32,597 nucleotides of DNA from a virus (IMGVR_UViG_3300047355_000182:1-32597); one strand, 5' to 3'; positions 13,959 to 21,895 are shown, counted from the first letter of the stretch. The notes: generated from the letters alone by a model not told the origin. Made by a program: numbers and translations.

Positions 13959-14243
13959 ATGAGTGATGAACAATACAGTACGCCCCTGATCAGCGAGGCG
14001 GCAGACCCTTTGACCCATTTAACTGGTAACGAATATGAGCTAGGATGGAGATCAGTTTGGATAATTACGCCGAGAGGTAACAAGGTTCGTGTTCTCGAAA
14101 CTCCAGAAGGCCATATTGAGACGGTGGTTCGACCGGCCGGAGCGTATCCAGGAAATGGAAGTTCAGAGCCTGGGGTACAAGGTGTGGGCGATCACAGTAC
14201 TATCGACCCAGAAGCCGAGCCGCCCTTTACCATCTCCGCGTAG
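13959..14243 (+). CDS. Hypothetical protein (94 aa)
   Basis: ATG at 13959 directly follows the previous stop with GGAG nearby. The N-terminal part (LTGNEYELGWRSVWIITPRGNKVRVLETPEGHIETVVRP) looks like a beta-rich domain; the C-terminal third is low-complexity and rich in Gly, Pro and Glu. In the other frame, a short membrane protein overlaps this last third. No known family. Confidence 0.6.
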   Translation: MSDEQYSTPLISEAADPLTHLTGNEYELGWRSVWIITPRGNKVRVLETPEGHIETVVRPAGAYPGNGSSEPGVQGVGDHSTIDPEAEPPFTISA

Positions 14244-14316
14244 CTTTGACGGTGGTGTTATAACATGCGGTATAATCGTGGTTTGTATTCTTGGTTACGT
14301 GGTTTTCAGAGAATGA
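14155..14316 (+). CDS. Possible overlapping small membrane protein (53 aa)
   Basis: This frame overlaps the end of the gene at 13959 and ends at 14316. It closes with a clear transmembrane segment, GGVITCGIIVVCILGYVVFRE, and its stop forms ATGA with the start of the next gene at 14313. Those features suggest a real gene. The start is uncertain: ATG at 14155, TTG at 14116 (with GAAGG just before) or GTG at 14089 are all possible. Low confidence because more than half of it lies in another gene. Confidence 0.35.
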   Translation: MEVQSLGYKVWAITVLSTQKPSRPLPSPRSFDGGVITCGIIVVCILGYVVFRE

Positions 14317-14483
14317 AGGAAGACCCAAGGCAACACGCTTGGTCGCCATGGACTGTGCAAAAAGAGCACCGAGTTCCGAGATCCAAGAAGCAAGACCCAG
14401 ACAGCAATGAGGAAGTCGCCAAGAGGGGTACGCTTTGCAGCGAGTGCCCCGGCGGTTTCCGCTGCTGCCAGTATCCCGAATAA
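14313..14483 (+). CDS. Small cysteine-containing protein (56 aa)
   Basis: The start at 14313 overlaps the previous stop and is preferred over a weaker ATG at 14265. The C-terminal third has CSECPGGFRCCQYPE, a group of four cysteines that could bind zinc; the first part is charged with repeated Arg-Lys. It is the last gene of the rightward small-gene cluster: its TAA stop is immediately adjacent to the stop of the leftward gene at 14484. Function unknown. Confidence 0.55.
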   Translation: MKEDPRQHAWSPWTVQKEHRVPRSKKQDPDSNEEVAKRGTLCSECPGGFRCCQYPE

Positions 14484-14891
14484 TTACTGGAGGGGGTTGG
14501 ACAGAGCGTCTAGCCCCTTCCAAATATCATCAATCTCACGGTTGATTTTCTTGAAGCGGCCGCTGATCCCGTCTACTTTTTCTTTGAATTGTTTGACCAG
14601 CAGGTCATTCTCCACTGTCGTCTTCTCTACCTCTGCAATTCGATCACGCAGATCTAGCAACTGCTTTTGGTTTTCCATAATGGTTTCGAGATTGGTGCCG
14701 AGCACTACGAGTTTCTGAGCGGTGTCACCGTTCCCAGCGACTGCGGCCTCCACTGATTCGATCCGTCCGTAAAACTCCGCGACTGCCCATATACCGCCAG
14801 CTAGGGTGGTGCCTATAGACAAGACGATTGCAATCCACACCCCGCGCAGCTTCGTGCCGCCGATTGTTAGTTCGGTATCCTCTAGGCTCAT
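14484..14891 (-). CDS. Single-pass membrane protein with coiled coil (135 aa)
   Basis: After a short polar start, residues 17-40 are a hydrophobic helix (GVWIAIVLSIGTTLAGGIWAVAEFY) followed by a long helix with heptad spacing from about 43 to 130. The topology would put most of the protein on one side of the inner membrane, which resembles an inner-membrane spanin or other envelope anchor. It shares an ATGA with the preceding gene at 14888. The layout fits a partner of the two secreted proteins upstream. Alternative: a structural protein of the envelope, with no lysis role. Confidence 0.75.
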   Translation of the reverse strand: MSLEDTELTIGGTKLRGVWIAIVLSIGTTLAGGIWAVAEFYGRIESVEAAVAGNGDTAQKLVVLGTNLETIMENQKQLLDLRDRIAEVEKTTVENDLLVKQFKEKVDGISGRFKKINREIDDIWKGLDALSNPLQ

Positions 14892-15682
14892 TGGTACATG
14901 TAGGCTTGTTGGTCGGCATAGATTGCTTCGCCTTCACCTAATACTTCCGCGGCCGATACGTAGTCGCCTTGCAGGAAGTCATGAAAAGAGATGCTGCCAA
15001 TGTTGGTAGCCCACTCGATGCTAAGTACGTCGCTAGTAGCAGAATAAGACATAGAGGCTTCAGCCATAGAGTTTCCATAGTCTTGGGCGTGTTGGTCAGA
15101 GAGGCTGGTCAACTGTTCGTTCTTAGACGCAGCCAAGAAAGCACCAGCGTCACGGGCGTTGACCGCGATCTCTTCTAGCGACTGGTTATATTCGACCACA
15201 GTCTCTTGCTTGATTTCAACGTCGTTTACTTCGACGAACTCTTGGACTGCGATTTGATCCTCAACGTTGTTTGTTTCTTGCGCGACTTCGGCCACCTCGG
15301 CGACCTCCTCAACCATGCTGAGTTGAACACTCGCGACAACAAAATTGTCTACAGCTTCAGAAACTTTGACCATCGATTCTTCGTACTTTTCTTCGAGTTT
15401 CATTTGCGTGGTGAAATATAAAGCGTTGCGGACACCGTTGAGCGCGTCGTTATACGCGTCGATGTCACCGGAGTTGATGATATACTGCTCATCGTCCACA
15501 GCGTTGTAGTCGATGATACCACCGACGCTGGCGTAATGTTCTGCGCCATAGACCGCGTGGCGGCCTTGCTCAAGCTTCGCGGCGATTGTCCGACTAGCGT
15601 TAACTAGGTTATCAATCGTCGTTTCGGAGTGTGCTGCGGAAACGCTCAGAAATGCTGAGACCAGAATCGCTATTCTCTTCAT
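14888..15682 (-). CDS. Secreted acidic protein (264 aa)
   Basis: The start at 15682 is chosen because AAGG lies eight bases upstream. The N-terminus MKRIAILVSAFLSVSAAHSE is a classical signal peptide with an alanine cleavage region (AHS-E). The mature part is acidic and helical, with a repeated EVAEVAEVAQE-type region in the middle and a tyrosine- and serine-rich end. No catalytic motif is visible. It overlaps the preceding gene by 71 bases and the next by four. A periplasmic or surface role for a phage-encoded protein is likely; the specific role is unknown. Confidence 0.75.
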   Translation of the reverse strand: MKRIAILVSAFLSVSAAHSETTIDNLVNASRTIAAKLEQGRHAVYGAEHYASVGGIIDYNAVDDEQYIINSGDIDAYNDALNGVRNALYFTTQMKLEEKYEESMVKVSEAVDNFVVASVQLSMVEEVAEVAEVAQETNNVEDQIAVQEFVEVNDVEIKQETVVEYNQSLEEIAVNARDAGAFLAASKNEQLTSLSDQHAQDYGNSMAEASMSYSATSDVLSIEWATNIGSISFHDFLQGDYVSAAEVLGEGEAIYADQQAYMYQ

Positions 15683-16244
15683 TGCTTTCATCCTTACCAA
15701 TCTGCAATATCTTATCATACCACGCCTTGCGCTTTTTGTAATCTGGGATGAACGTAGCTGGGTCTCTTTTCATGAGAACAGTTGCCGCTCGTCCCACTAC
15801 AAGACGGCCATTCACCGCCATAGGACACGGGGTGCCGGAGTCGAACATGGCCTTCCATGTTTCCAGCGACTGACATAACCGGGCTACCGAAGCAATCGAC
15901 ATGCCTTGTTCTTTCAGGGCTTTAGCATCGCGGCGGCGGTTGCATTCTGCGTCCTGCTTATATCCGCCAAGAGATAGGCCAAGCACGTTTACCTGCACAC
16001 CCATACCACGCCCAATCAGACACGACTCAGAGCCGCCCGACGGTGCGCTGGGCGATACCGCCGTTGGAGGCGGGGTAACGTCAGAAGCTGCGCCAGCACC
16101 GTTGTAGTTATTGGTGGTCGATGTTGACGGGTTGTTACTGCTTACCGTACTGTTCATGTTGCTCGTGTTAAGATCGCCTACCTGTTCGTTTTGTGCTAGA
16201 ACTGGAGAGGACACAAGCAACAAGACAAAGAAAAGCCGTCTCAT
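15612..16244 (-). CDS. Secreted cysteine-containing protein (210 aa)
   Basis: MRRLFFVLLLVSSPVLAQ is a signal peptide cleaved near AQ-N. It is followed by a low-complexity linker rich in Asn, Ser and Thr (residues 20-60), then a compact domain containing CLIGRGMGVQVNVLGLSLGGYKQDAEC and later cysteines (LCQSLETWKAMFDSGTPCP). Four cysteines could form two disulfides in the periplasm. I recall similar proteins in marine phages, without known function. The start has AAAGGA six bases upstream and an extended -10 promoter at 16282-16292. It overlaps the second secreted-protein gene. Confidence 0.75.
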   Translation of the reverse strand: MRRLFFVLLLVSSPVLAQNEQVGDLNTSNMNSTVSSNNPSTSTTNNYNGAGAASDVTPPPTAVSPSAPSGGSESCLIGRGMGVQVNVLGLSLGGYKQDAECNRRRDAKALKEQGMSIASVARLCQSLETWKAMFDSGTPCPMAVNGRLVVGRAATVLMKRDPATFIPDYKKRKAWYDKILQIGKDESNEENSDSGLSISERFRSTLRNDD

Positions 16245-16281
16245 TACATTATCCTTTAGCGAGTACTTAACTCGTTCGAGG

Positions 16282-16292
16282 ATTATACCATA
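16282..16292 (-). promoter_or_regulatory. Extended -10 promoter for the secreted-protein operon
   Basis: On the minus strand the bases read TATGGTATAAT, an exact extended -10 element (TRTGNTATAAT). It lies 38 bases before the ATG at 16244 and just past the end of the gene at 16296. CTCGTTCG octamers flank it at 16271-16278 and 16313-16320. Confidence 0.65.
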
Positions 16293-16295
16293 TTT

Positions 16296-16685
16296 TTAGT
16301 TTGGTTTCTTGTCTCGTTCGTCGAGATTTATGAGGCGGTCATCTATCTCCGCGTCTTCTTCGTGGGACATAAGGAGGACTTCATACTGAGATCGATGGTG
16401 AAAATCGTATTCACCTTCTTCCCCAGTCTCTATGTCCGGGTCTTTAAAGCCAGCCATGTGTCGAGCAAAAGCAATCCAAGATTGCAGACTGCCCATCACA
16501 ACTTCGCTTGCAACGAGAGCGTTTGTTTCGAACATAATGTTTTTAATTGCTAGGTTGAGCATGAGAGCGGACTGTTCTTGTACGTTTACGTCCGCATACT
16601 CCATAAAGATTTCTTCTATGGCTTGGTCAAGACGGTCAGCTATTTCAGCCTGCTGTTCTTTCTTGTCCGTCCCCAGTTCGCTCAT
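16296..16685 (-). CDS. Acidic helical protein (129 aa)
   Basis: This protein is alpha-helical and acidic with long amphipathic segments from about residues 12 to 80, and an acidic end (DIETGEEGEYDF ... EDAEIDDRLINLDERDKK). No cysteine cluster, signal peptide or known domain is visible. The start follows AAGGAAAG. It overlaps the ribbon-helix-helix-like gene upstream by 41 bases. Function is unknown. Confidence 0.72.
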   Translation of the reverse strand: MSELGTDKKEQQAEIADRLDQAIEEIFMEYADVNVQEQSALMLNLAIKNIMFETNALVASEVVMGSLQSWIAFARHMAGFKDPDIETGEEGEYDFHHRSQYEVLLMSHEEDAEIDDRLINLDERDKKPN

Positions 16686-16809
16686 CTTCTTTCCTTATCA
16701 ACCATGAAATCTGACGAGCTACGCTGCGATCATTCTTTCTTGCTAATTTTTGCACCTGTTCCCAAACTTCTATCGGAACAGCCACGCTTTTGTATTTATC
16801 AGTATTCAT
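16645..16809 (-). CDS. Small ribbon-helix-helix-like regulator (54 aa)
   Basis: The start at 16809 is chosen because AAAGG lies eight bases upstream; the longer frame from 16869 would add a non-conserved segment. The sequence KSVAVPIEVWEQVQKLARKNDRSVARQISWLIRKE is a typical CopG/Arc ribbon-helix-helix core, a beta strand followed by two helices. The protein probably binds DNA as a dimer and could regulate the leftward units near it or repeats elsewhere. It overlaps the acidic-protein gene. Confidence 0.75.
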   Translation of the reverse strand: MNTDKYKSVAVPIEVWEQVQKLARKNDRSVARQISWLIRKEDERTGDGQERTAG

Positions 16810-17050
16810 TGTTCGTACCTTTGTGACAACCCTTGCAGGCATACTATTCCATGGGAGAGGTTGGGTCAATGTAGTTGGGGGTTACGATAATTTACCTTCT
16901 TATACACTTCCTCGGAAGAACCGATTCCTGCAAGCCAAGGCTTGAGCGGCGTAAGTGTGTGTTCATTACAATAGGGCACACAGCCTACCCACCATTATCG
17001 CATTGTCTCTGGTGAACCCCCTGGTCACCACTGAAAGGATGGCCTGCACC

Positions 17051-18493
17051 CTACAATTTCAACCATTCTCTAACTTCTTCGCCTAGTGCTGCGCCAGCTA
17101 GATCAATCTTTTTTGTTAGTGTCTTCACAATATGTTCGTCCACCGTGCCTTCTGCAATGAGGTCTACATACGTCACTGCTTTTGTCTGACCAATCCTGTG
17201 ACAACGGTCTTCCGACTGCACCCGTGTTTCAAGGTTGAAGTCGTTGGCGTAGTAGATAACGTTGCTGGCACTGACCAGCGTCAGGCCGTATCCGGCCGTT
17301 TGCGGATTACCAATGAAGAACCGAGTTTCGTGTTCCGGGTCACTAAAGTTTTCAACCAACTTTTCGCGCTCGTCGTCTGTCGTGTCGCCGAAGTAGCACC
17401 CTGCGGAGTCCTCGCCGTACTTTTTCTTCAATGCTTCAGTGATTCGTTTTATGTCGTTTCGGAAACGTGACCAGATAATTATCTTACCGTCCATCTCTTC
17501 AATCGTGTCCATCAGCGCGTCCATGCGGCGGTTGGGTATCTCCACTACTTCATCGTCGTCGGTCACGAGGTAGCCGCATAGTAGTTGTTGAAGTCGCACC
17601 AGTTGCGTCATGACTTGTGGAGCAGTGACCTGCCCTTCATCCAATATAGCCAGCGCATAGTTCTTGAGCGTGACGTAGTGCTTGGCCTGTTCGGGTGACA
17701 AAGACACATGTCGTGCGGAGTATGTTTTATCAGGCAGGTCTAAGCAGTCTTTCTTTAGAACACGATTGGAGAACCCGCGAAGTTTGTCCGCTAGTTCTGG
17801 CATGTTCCTGTAGCCAATGATTTGCTCGAAGGTGTGAGCACCCATTCGTTGGCGACGTGTTACAGCGTAACGGTTTTGGTATGCGTAGAAATTACTGAAC
17901 CCCAAAAGGTCTGGGTTGAGAAAGGTGCATTGTGCATATAGATCCATGGGTGATTTAGTTACAGGCGACCCTGTCAGAATGCGCTTGTATGTAGCCGCCT
18001 TGCCCACGGCCGTAAGCTGCTTGGTGCGTTTGGCCTTCGGATTTTTGATTGTAGTGCTTTCGTCTACCGCCAAGAGGAAGTAGCTATCTTTTAGAAATGT
18101 TCTAAGATAGCGCATGACCTTTTCGGTAGCGAATGCTTCTACGTTTACAACCAAGATGCGGAGCCCGTCATGCCCACCGATGACGGTAGCTTCTTCCAAC
18201 TCTTTCTTCTGCGCTTTGTTTGGCGATGCCCTCCAAGTAAACACTCGGTGATCGATTCGTTCTGGCAGATGAATGGGTATTTCTTTCAGCACCCAGTTCC
18301 GGTATACGCCCTTCGGTGCCACGATAACAGCGGTGTCGATCTCACCGTTCTCGTAAAGGTACGCCATGTTGTCGATGAGGACTTTGGATTTACCGCAGCC
18401 CATCTCCATGAAGTATGCGTAGTTTAGGGTGTCCTTACTTGTCTCGAACGCATCACGCTGATGGTCGTATGGTTCAGTCTTATATTCGTACAT
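17051..18493 (-). CDS. SNF2-family DNA helicase/translocase (480 aa)
   Basis: All main SF2/SNF2 motifs are visible: YDHQ near 9-12, Walker A MGCGKSK at 31-37, PKGVYRNW, DEST at 144-147 in place of DEAH, LTGSP at 173-177, then SRFRND, GYGLTL, and QSEDRCHRIGQ, the canonical SNF2 motif VI. Length is typical for phage SNF2 helicases, which have a single helicase domain pair. It is divergent from the replication module. It may remodel replication or recombination intermediates; phage homologues commonly sit beside primase and polymerase genes. An internal copy of the GTTAC element lies at 17857. Confidence 0.92.
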   Translation of the reverse strand: MYEYKTEPYDHQRDAFETSKDTLNYAYFMEMGCGKSKVLIDNMAYLYENGEIDTAVIVAPKGVYRNWVLKEIPIHLPERIDHRVFTWRASPNKAQKKELEEATVIGGHDGLRILVVNVEAFATEKVMRYLRTFLKDSYFLLAVDESTTIKNPKAKRTKQLTAVGKAATYKRILTGSPVTKSPMDLYAQCTFLNPDLLGFSNFYAYQNRYAVTRRQRMGAHTFEQIIGYRNMPELADKLRGFSNRVLKKDCLDLPDKTYSARHVSLSPEQAKHYVTLKNYALAILDEGQVTAPQVMTQLVRLQQLLCGYLVTDDDEVVEIPNRRMDALMDTIEEMDGKIIIWSRFRNDIKRITEALKKKYGEDSAGCYFGDTTDDEREKLVENFSDPEHETRFFIGNPQTAGYGLTLVSASNVIYYANDFNLETRVQSEDRCHRIGQTKAVTYVDLIAEGTVDEHIVKTLTKKIDLAGAALGEEVREWLKL

Positions 18494-18514
18494 TTGTATA
18501 GATCCAATTAGGGG

Positions 18515-18543
18515 TTGACGTTTAAGTTATCCCAATTTATATA
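18515..18543 (+). promoter_or_regulatory. Sigma-70-like promoter of the replication module
   Basis: TTGACG (18515-18520), a 17-base spacer and TATATA (18538-18543) match the consensus well. The first start codon is at 18702, leaving a leader of about 150 bases containing several short inverted repeats. Confidence 0.75.
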
Positions 18544-18701
18544 GGACATAGTAGATGGTTCGTCAACGGTGCGATCGATAGATCACTTATCACCGCCAGC
18601 GATAGGAACCCTCCCTCTAACTCCCAACTAGCTGGGACGAACTGTCTACATCAAAGCCGACGGGCTCTAAGCGGAGAAGTAGAGAGTAGAAAGGAAGCCA
18701 A
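18544..18701 (+). other. Structured 5' leader of the replication module
   Basis: This 158-base leader has no gene. It contains short hairpins: CCCA-ACTAGC-TGGG near 18627-18640, AGCC-GACG-GGCT near 18656-18667 and CTCTA/TAGAG near 18666-18687. The last hairpin comes just before the AAAGGAAG ribosome binding site. A control role is possible, but no known riboswitch is recognised. Confidence 0.4.
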
Positions 18702-19262
18702 ATGAGTAATGGCCTATTCGATCAGATGGCAGCAGACGCAGAAGCGTTTGACACTGTCACTACCGAGAGCGGATCAAAGCTATCCAATCTCATTCGTGAA
18801 GCTCAACAGCAGCAAAGCCTGCAAGAGCAGCACGAGCAAGCGGCGAAAGATGCGAAGAAAGAATTTCAACGTATCACCCGCGAACTAATTCCAGCAGAGA
18901 TGATAGAGATGGGCATGGATCGTGTCGATGTGGACGGTAACTCCGTTTCACTGAACCAGTTCGTGTACGCCTCAATCCCCGAAGCTAGAAAGGAGGAAGC
19001 GTTTAACTTCCTCCGCAGCATTGGCGAGGACGATATTATCAAGAACGAGGTCAAGGTTTCCTTCGGCCGCGGACAAGATAACCAAGCCGGTGCATTTGTA
19101 GACGACTGCATGAGGCAGGGTCTCGATCCGGACAATCGAAAGAGTGTCCACCCGTCCACTTTGAAAGCTTGGATTAAAGACAAGCTGGGTACGGGAACCG
19201 AATTAGACCTCGACATGTTCGGGGCTTATGTCGGAACTGAAGCTAAAATCAAACGAAAGTAG
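18702..19262 (+). CDS. Conserved phage replication-module protein (186 aa)
   Basis: This is the first gene of the module, with AAAGGAAG before its ATG. The N-terminal third has helical, Gln-rich and basic sequence (LIREAQQQQSLQEQHEQAAKDAKKEFQRI), and the rest contains VDVDGNSVSLNQFVYASIPEARKEEAFNFLRS and then VHPSTLKAWIKDKL. It resembles a phage protein family commonly located next to SSB-type genes, where it may help DNA metabolism. No catalytic residues are evident. Eight bases separate it from the SSB-like gene. Confidence 0.72.
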   Translation: MSNGLFDQMAADAEAFDTVTTESGSKLSNLIREAQQQQSLQEQHEQAAKDAKKEFQRITRELIPAEMIEMGMDRVDVDGNSVSLNQFVYASIPEARKEEAFNFLRSIGEDDIIKNEVKVSFGRGQDNQAGAFVDDCMRQGLDPDNRKSVHPSTLKAWIKDKLGTGTELDLDMFGAYVGTEAKIKRK

Positions 19263-19270
19263 AAACTAAA

Positions 19271-20077
19271 ATGAGTGAAACTAAAGCAGTAACTAAAAAA
19301 GCAGAAGCGCAGCTTCCAGCCGCAATGCTGGATACCTTCCTAGAGGATGCTGGCGCAGGTACCGAAAACTTTACGCAGGATGATTTGCAAATCCCGTTCT
19401 TGCGTGTTCTTCAGCCGGTGTCGCCGGAACTGAAAAAGAAGAACGAGAAGTTTATTGAAGGTGCCGAGCAAGGTGACATATTCAATACCGTCACCCGCCA
19501 GGTGTGGAAGGCCGAAGATGGTGTGAACATCATCGCGTGTGGTTTCGTTAAAAAGTACTTGGAGTTTACTCCATACGACGAAGGCGGCGGGTTCCATGGC
19601 GAACTGTCACCGAACGATCCAGGCGTGTTGAATGCGAAACGTGAAGGCAACAAAGAGATGCTGCCAAACGGCAACGAGCTTGTTGTGTCCGCACAGCACT
19701 ACGTCATGATCCAAGATCCGACAAGCGGCAGTTGGCAAACCGCTATCTTGGATATGAAATCCTCGAACCTTAAAGTGTCCCGTCAATGGAACACAATGAT
19801 TGCGATGCAGGAAATTAAGAAGGGTGACAAGTCCTTCAAGGTTCCGTCCTTTGGCATCGTATGGAACATGTCAACGGATGAGCGATCTAATGACATGGGT
19901 AGCTGGCAGTCATGGAAGATTGTCGGCAAAGCTGGATATGTGGAAGACCCTTCCTTGTACGAGAAGGCGAAGGACTTTGCTAGAATGGTCACCGCCGGTG
20001 AAGTTAAGGCAGCACAAGATCCAGATTTAGACACGGCAGAAGCTAAGACTATTGAGTCTGACGACTTGCCGTTCTAG
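19271..20077 (+). CDS. Single-stranded DNA-binding protein candidate (268 aa)
   Basis: The central part (DLQIPFLRVLQPVSPELKKKNEKF, then GDIFNTVTRQVWKAEDGVNIIACGFVKKYLEF, then VPSFGIVWNMSTDERSNDMGSWQSWKIVGK) looks like an extended beta-barrel domain. The C-terminus ends IESDDLPF, an acidic tip of the kind found at the end of bacterial SSB and T7 gp2.5-type proteins, where the last Phe docks onto partner proteins. Position before primase, helicase and polymerase supports the call. A strong terminator follows at 20085-20130. SSB-like function is inferred from the tail and position; a classic OB-fold motif was not proved. Confidence 0.72.
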   Translation: MSETKAVTKKAEAQLPAAMLDTFLEDAGAGTENFTQDDLQIPFLRVLQPVSPELKKKNEKFIEGAEQGDIFNTVTRQVWKAEDGVNIIACGFVKKYLEFTPYDEGGGFHGELSPNDPGVLNAKREGNKEMLPNGNELVVSAQHYVMIQDPTSGSWQTAILDMKSSNLKVSRQWNTMIAMQEIKKGDKSFKVPSFGIVWNMSTDERSNDMGSWQSWKIVGKAGYVEDPSLYEKAKDFARMVTAGEVKAAQDPDLDTAEAKTIESDDLPF

Positions 20078-20084
20078 TGTGGTG

Positions 20085-20130
20085 CGGGGTGTGCTACTTC
20101 GAGGAAGAGGGAGCACACCTCGTATTTTTT
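20085..20130 (+). terminator. Strong rho-independent terminator after SSB-like gene
   Basis: CGGGGTGTGCT (20085-20095) pairs with AGCACACCTCG (20112-20122) with one wobble, with a small CTTC/GAAG inner hairpin in the loop. It is followed by TATTTTTT. It would attenuate transcription between the SSB-like gene and the primase gene, perhaps giving more SSB than enzyme. Confidence 0.88.
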
Positions 20131-20141
20131 AAGAGGGTGAC

Positions 20142-21668
20142 ATGGACATTACCAAAAGGTTCATGGCTGTATTTGAAGGTTTCAGTGCAGCGCATGGACA
20201 GACAACAATTTCGGATTCTCGACGCGGTGGCAAACAAGAGGCCAAATCGCGTATAATTAGAGAGCCACTTACAGAGGCCTTAGTACAGAAACACTTGGAC
20301 GGAGAGCAGGGTGTCGGATCTATCCCTATCACCGAAAGAAACGATTGTCGTTTTGGCGTTATTGATGTGGACGTTTATCCACTCGATCTCGACGCTATTG
20401 CTCGGCAGTGTGCTTCTCTTAAGCTTCCTGCTATTGTTTGCCGTAGTAAGTCTGGTGGAGCTCACATATATTTCTTTATCAAAGGTTGGGTTTCTGCGGC
20501 GGATATGCGCGACAAGCTATCAGAGGTTGCAGCCATACTGGGACATGGCGGCAGTGAAATCTTTCCGAAGCAAGAGCAGCTTCTTGTTGAGCGTGGTGAT
20601 GTCGGTAACTTCATCAACCTTCCGTATTTTGATGCTGATCTTACGACTCGTCCTGCGCTTGACGCGAAGGGTAACGAGCTTTCTTTGGAAGAGTTTCTCG
20701 ACAAAGCTGAAAAGATTGCCGTAACACCCAATAAGTTTTTATCCATAGAGTTAGCTGACAGCACCACCGACCTGCCCGGAGCACCGCCGTGCCTGCTTAT
20801 ACTTGCCTTGAAGTCCTTCGGCTCCGGTGAGCGTAATCTCGCCATGACGCAGATGGCTATCTATCGCAAGCAGCAAGATCCGACAGGATGGCAGCAGCAG
20901 CTAGAAAAAGATAATCAATCATATTGCAATCCGCCGCTGTCTGCGTCGGAAGTTGTATCCATACAGCAGTCTATTGACCGCAAAGAATATTTTTATATGT
21001 GCAATCAGTCACCGTTCAAAGATCATTGCGATAAGGCGGCGTGTCGGCGTTGTGAGTTTGGTATCGGCGGCGGCACTTCTGTAGAAGTCACGGGTCTCTC
21101 GGTTGTCGAGTCCGATCCGCGTGTCTGGTTTGTTGATGTAAACGGCGGACGTATTGAGGTCAGCACAGAAGAGCTACAGATGTTCCAACGGTTTCAACGT
21201 GCCTGCATGGAGCAACTAAACTTTATGCCCCCGGAAATTAAGAAGAGCGACTGGGAGATGGCTGTTAATGGTTTGATGCAGCAGATGGTTGTGATCGAAG
21301 TGCCGGAAGAGTTGACCTACAAAGGCCAGTTTGTGGACATGCTTGAAAGCTTTTGCAACGGCCGTGTGCAAGCACAGTCTGCCGAGGAACTTATGCTGGG
21401 CAAGCCATGGACAGAAGAGGGTCGCACATACTTCCGCCTCGACTCCTTCATGGAGTTCCTACGCGCTAAGAACTTTAGTGCGTACACTCGTGGTCAGATA
21501 CAGGAGCGGCTGAAGGAACTGAACAGCGGCAAGAGTGCCAGTGAGTCTCGCCGCTTTGCCGACACTAAAGGCAAGTCCAAAGTTATTCGTGTCTGGTCGA
21601 TACCAGAGTTTGGCATGGAGCCTGACATACCGCAACCCGATGTACGTGGAGAGGAGACACCGTTTTGA
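20142..21668 (+). CDS. Archaeo-eukaryotic-type DNA primase (508 aa)
   Basis: The AEP catalytic motifs are visible: FGVIDVDVYP with Asp75 and Asp77, SKSGGAHIYFF with His108, and GGSEIFPKQ with Glu139 as the likely third acid. NFINLPYFDAD at 156-166 also fits phage AEPs. A PriCT-like region follows (FGSGERNLAM, CNPPLSASEV) with a zinc-type cluster Cys287, Cys296, Cys301 and Cys304 ending in FGIGG. The final third is helical and may help load other factors. The enzyme makes primers for the polymerase encoded downstream. The C-terminal end GEETPF resembles the neighbour SSB tail DDLPF. The gene begins just after the terminator at 20085-20130. Confidence 0.88.
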   Translation: MDITKRFMAVFEGFSAAHGQTTISDSRRGGKQEAKSRIIREPLTEALVQKHLDGEQGVGSIPITERNDCRFGVIDVDVYPLDLDAIARQCASLKLPAIVCRSKSGGAHIYFFIKGWVSAADMRDKLSEVAAILGHGGSEIFPKQEQLLVERGDVGNFINLPYFDADLTTRPALDAKGNELSLEEFLDKAEKIAVTPNKFLSIELADSTTDLPGAPPCLLILALKSFGSGERNLAMTQMAIYRKQQDPTGWQQQLEKDNQSYCNPPLSASEVVSIQQSIDRKEYFYMCNQSPFKDHCDKAACRRCEFGIGGGTSVEVTGLSVVESDPRVWFVDVNGGRIEVSTEELQMFQRFQRACMEQLNFMPPEIKKSDWEMAVNGLMQQMVVIEVPEELTYKGQFVDMLESFCNGRVQAQSAEELMLGKPWTEEGRTYFRLDSFMEFLRAKNFSAYTRGQIQERLKELNSGKSASESRRFADTKGKSKVIRVWSIPEFGMEPDIPQPDVRGEETPF

Positions 21669-21895
21669 TGATGAAATTACCTTCAGAATTTGACGAAGCA
21701 ATTATCGGCATTGGATCTCGCTGCGGTTTCGAAGACGTATATGTTTACGACGCTGTGCGCGTGGTTAACACGTTCATCGATCAAGATGAGATGACCGAAG
21801 AAGAAGCGTGGGAGCACTTTCACTACAACGTACTCGGATCATACGTGGGTACAACAACTCCGATCTTTGTTCTCGATCTACCGGAGGAAGAATAA
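21668..21895 (+). CDS. Small acidic protein between primase and helicase (75 aa)
   Basis: ATG at 21668 overlaps the primase stop (TGATG), and the stop overlaps the helicase start (TAATG). The protein reads FDEAIIGIGSRCGFEDVYVYDAVRVVNTFIDQDEMTEEEAWEHFHYNVLGSYVG, with an acidic end. It resembles small proteins often placed in phage replication modules. There is no enzymatic motif. Its location suggests an accessory or adaptor role for primase or helicase. Confidence 0.75.
   Translation: MMKLPSEFDEAIIGIGSRCGFEDVYVYDAVRVVNTFIDQDEMTEEEAWEHFHYNVLGSYVGTTTPIFVLDLPEEE

Noticed and set aside
14490-14523. GGAGGGG/CCCCTTCC hairpin at the convergent gene ends as a bidirectional terminator
   Set aside because: The stem has a mismatch, lies inside the leftward gene and is not followed by a T-run in either direction.
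16931-17030. Inverted repeats CAAGCC/GGCTTG and TGGTGA/TCACCA as terminators
   Set aside because: Neither has a T-run on either side. The first has too small a loop for a stable hairpin. They may be operators but there is no further support.
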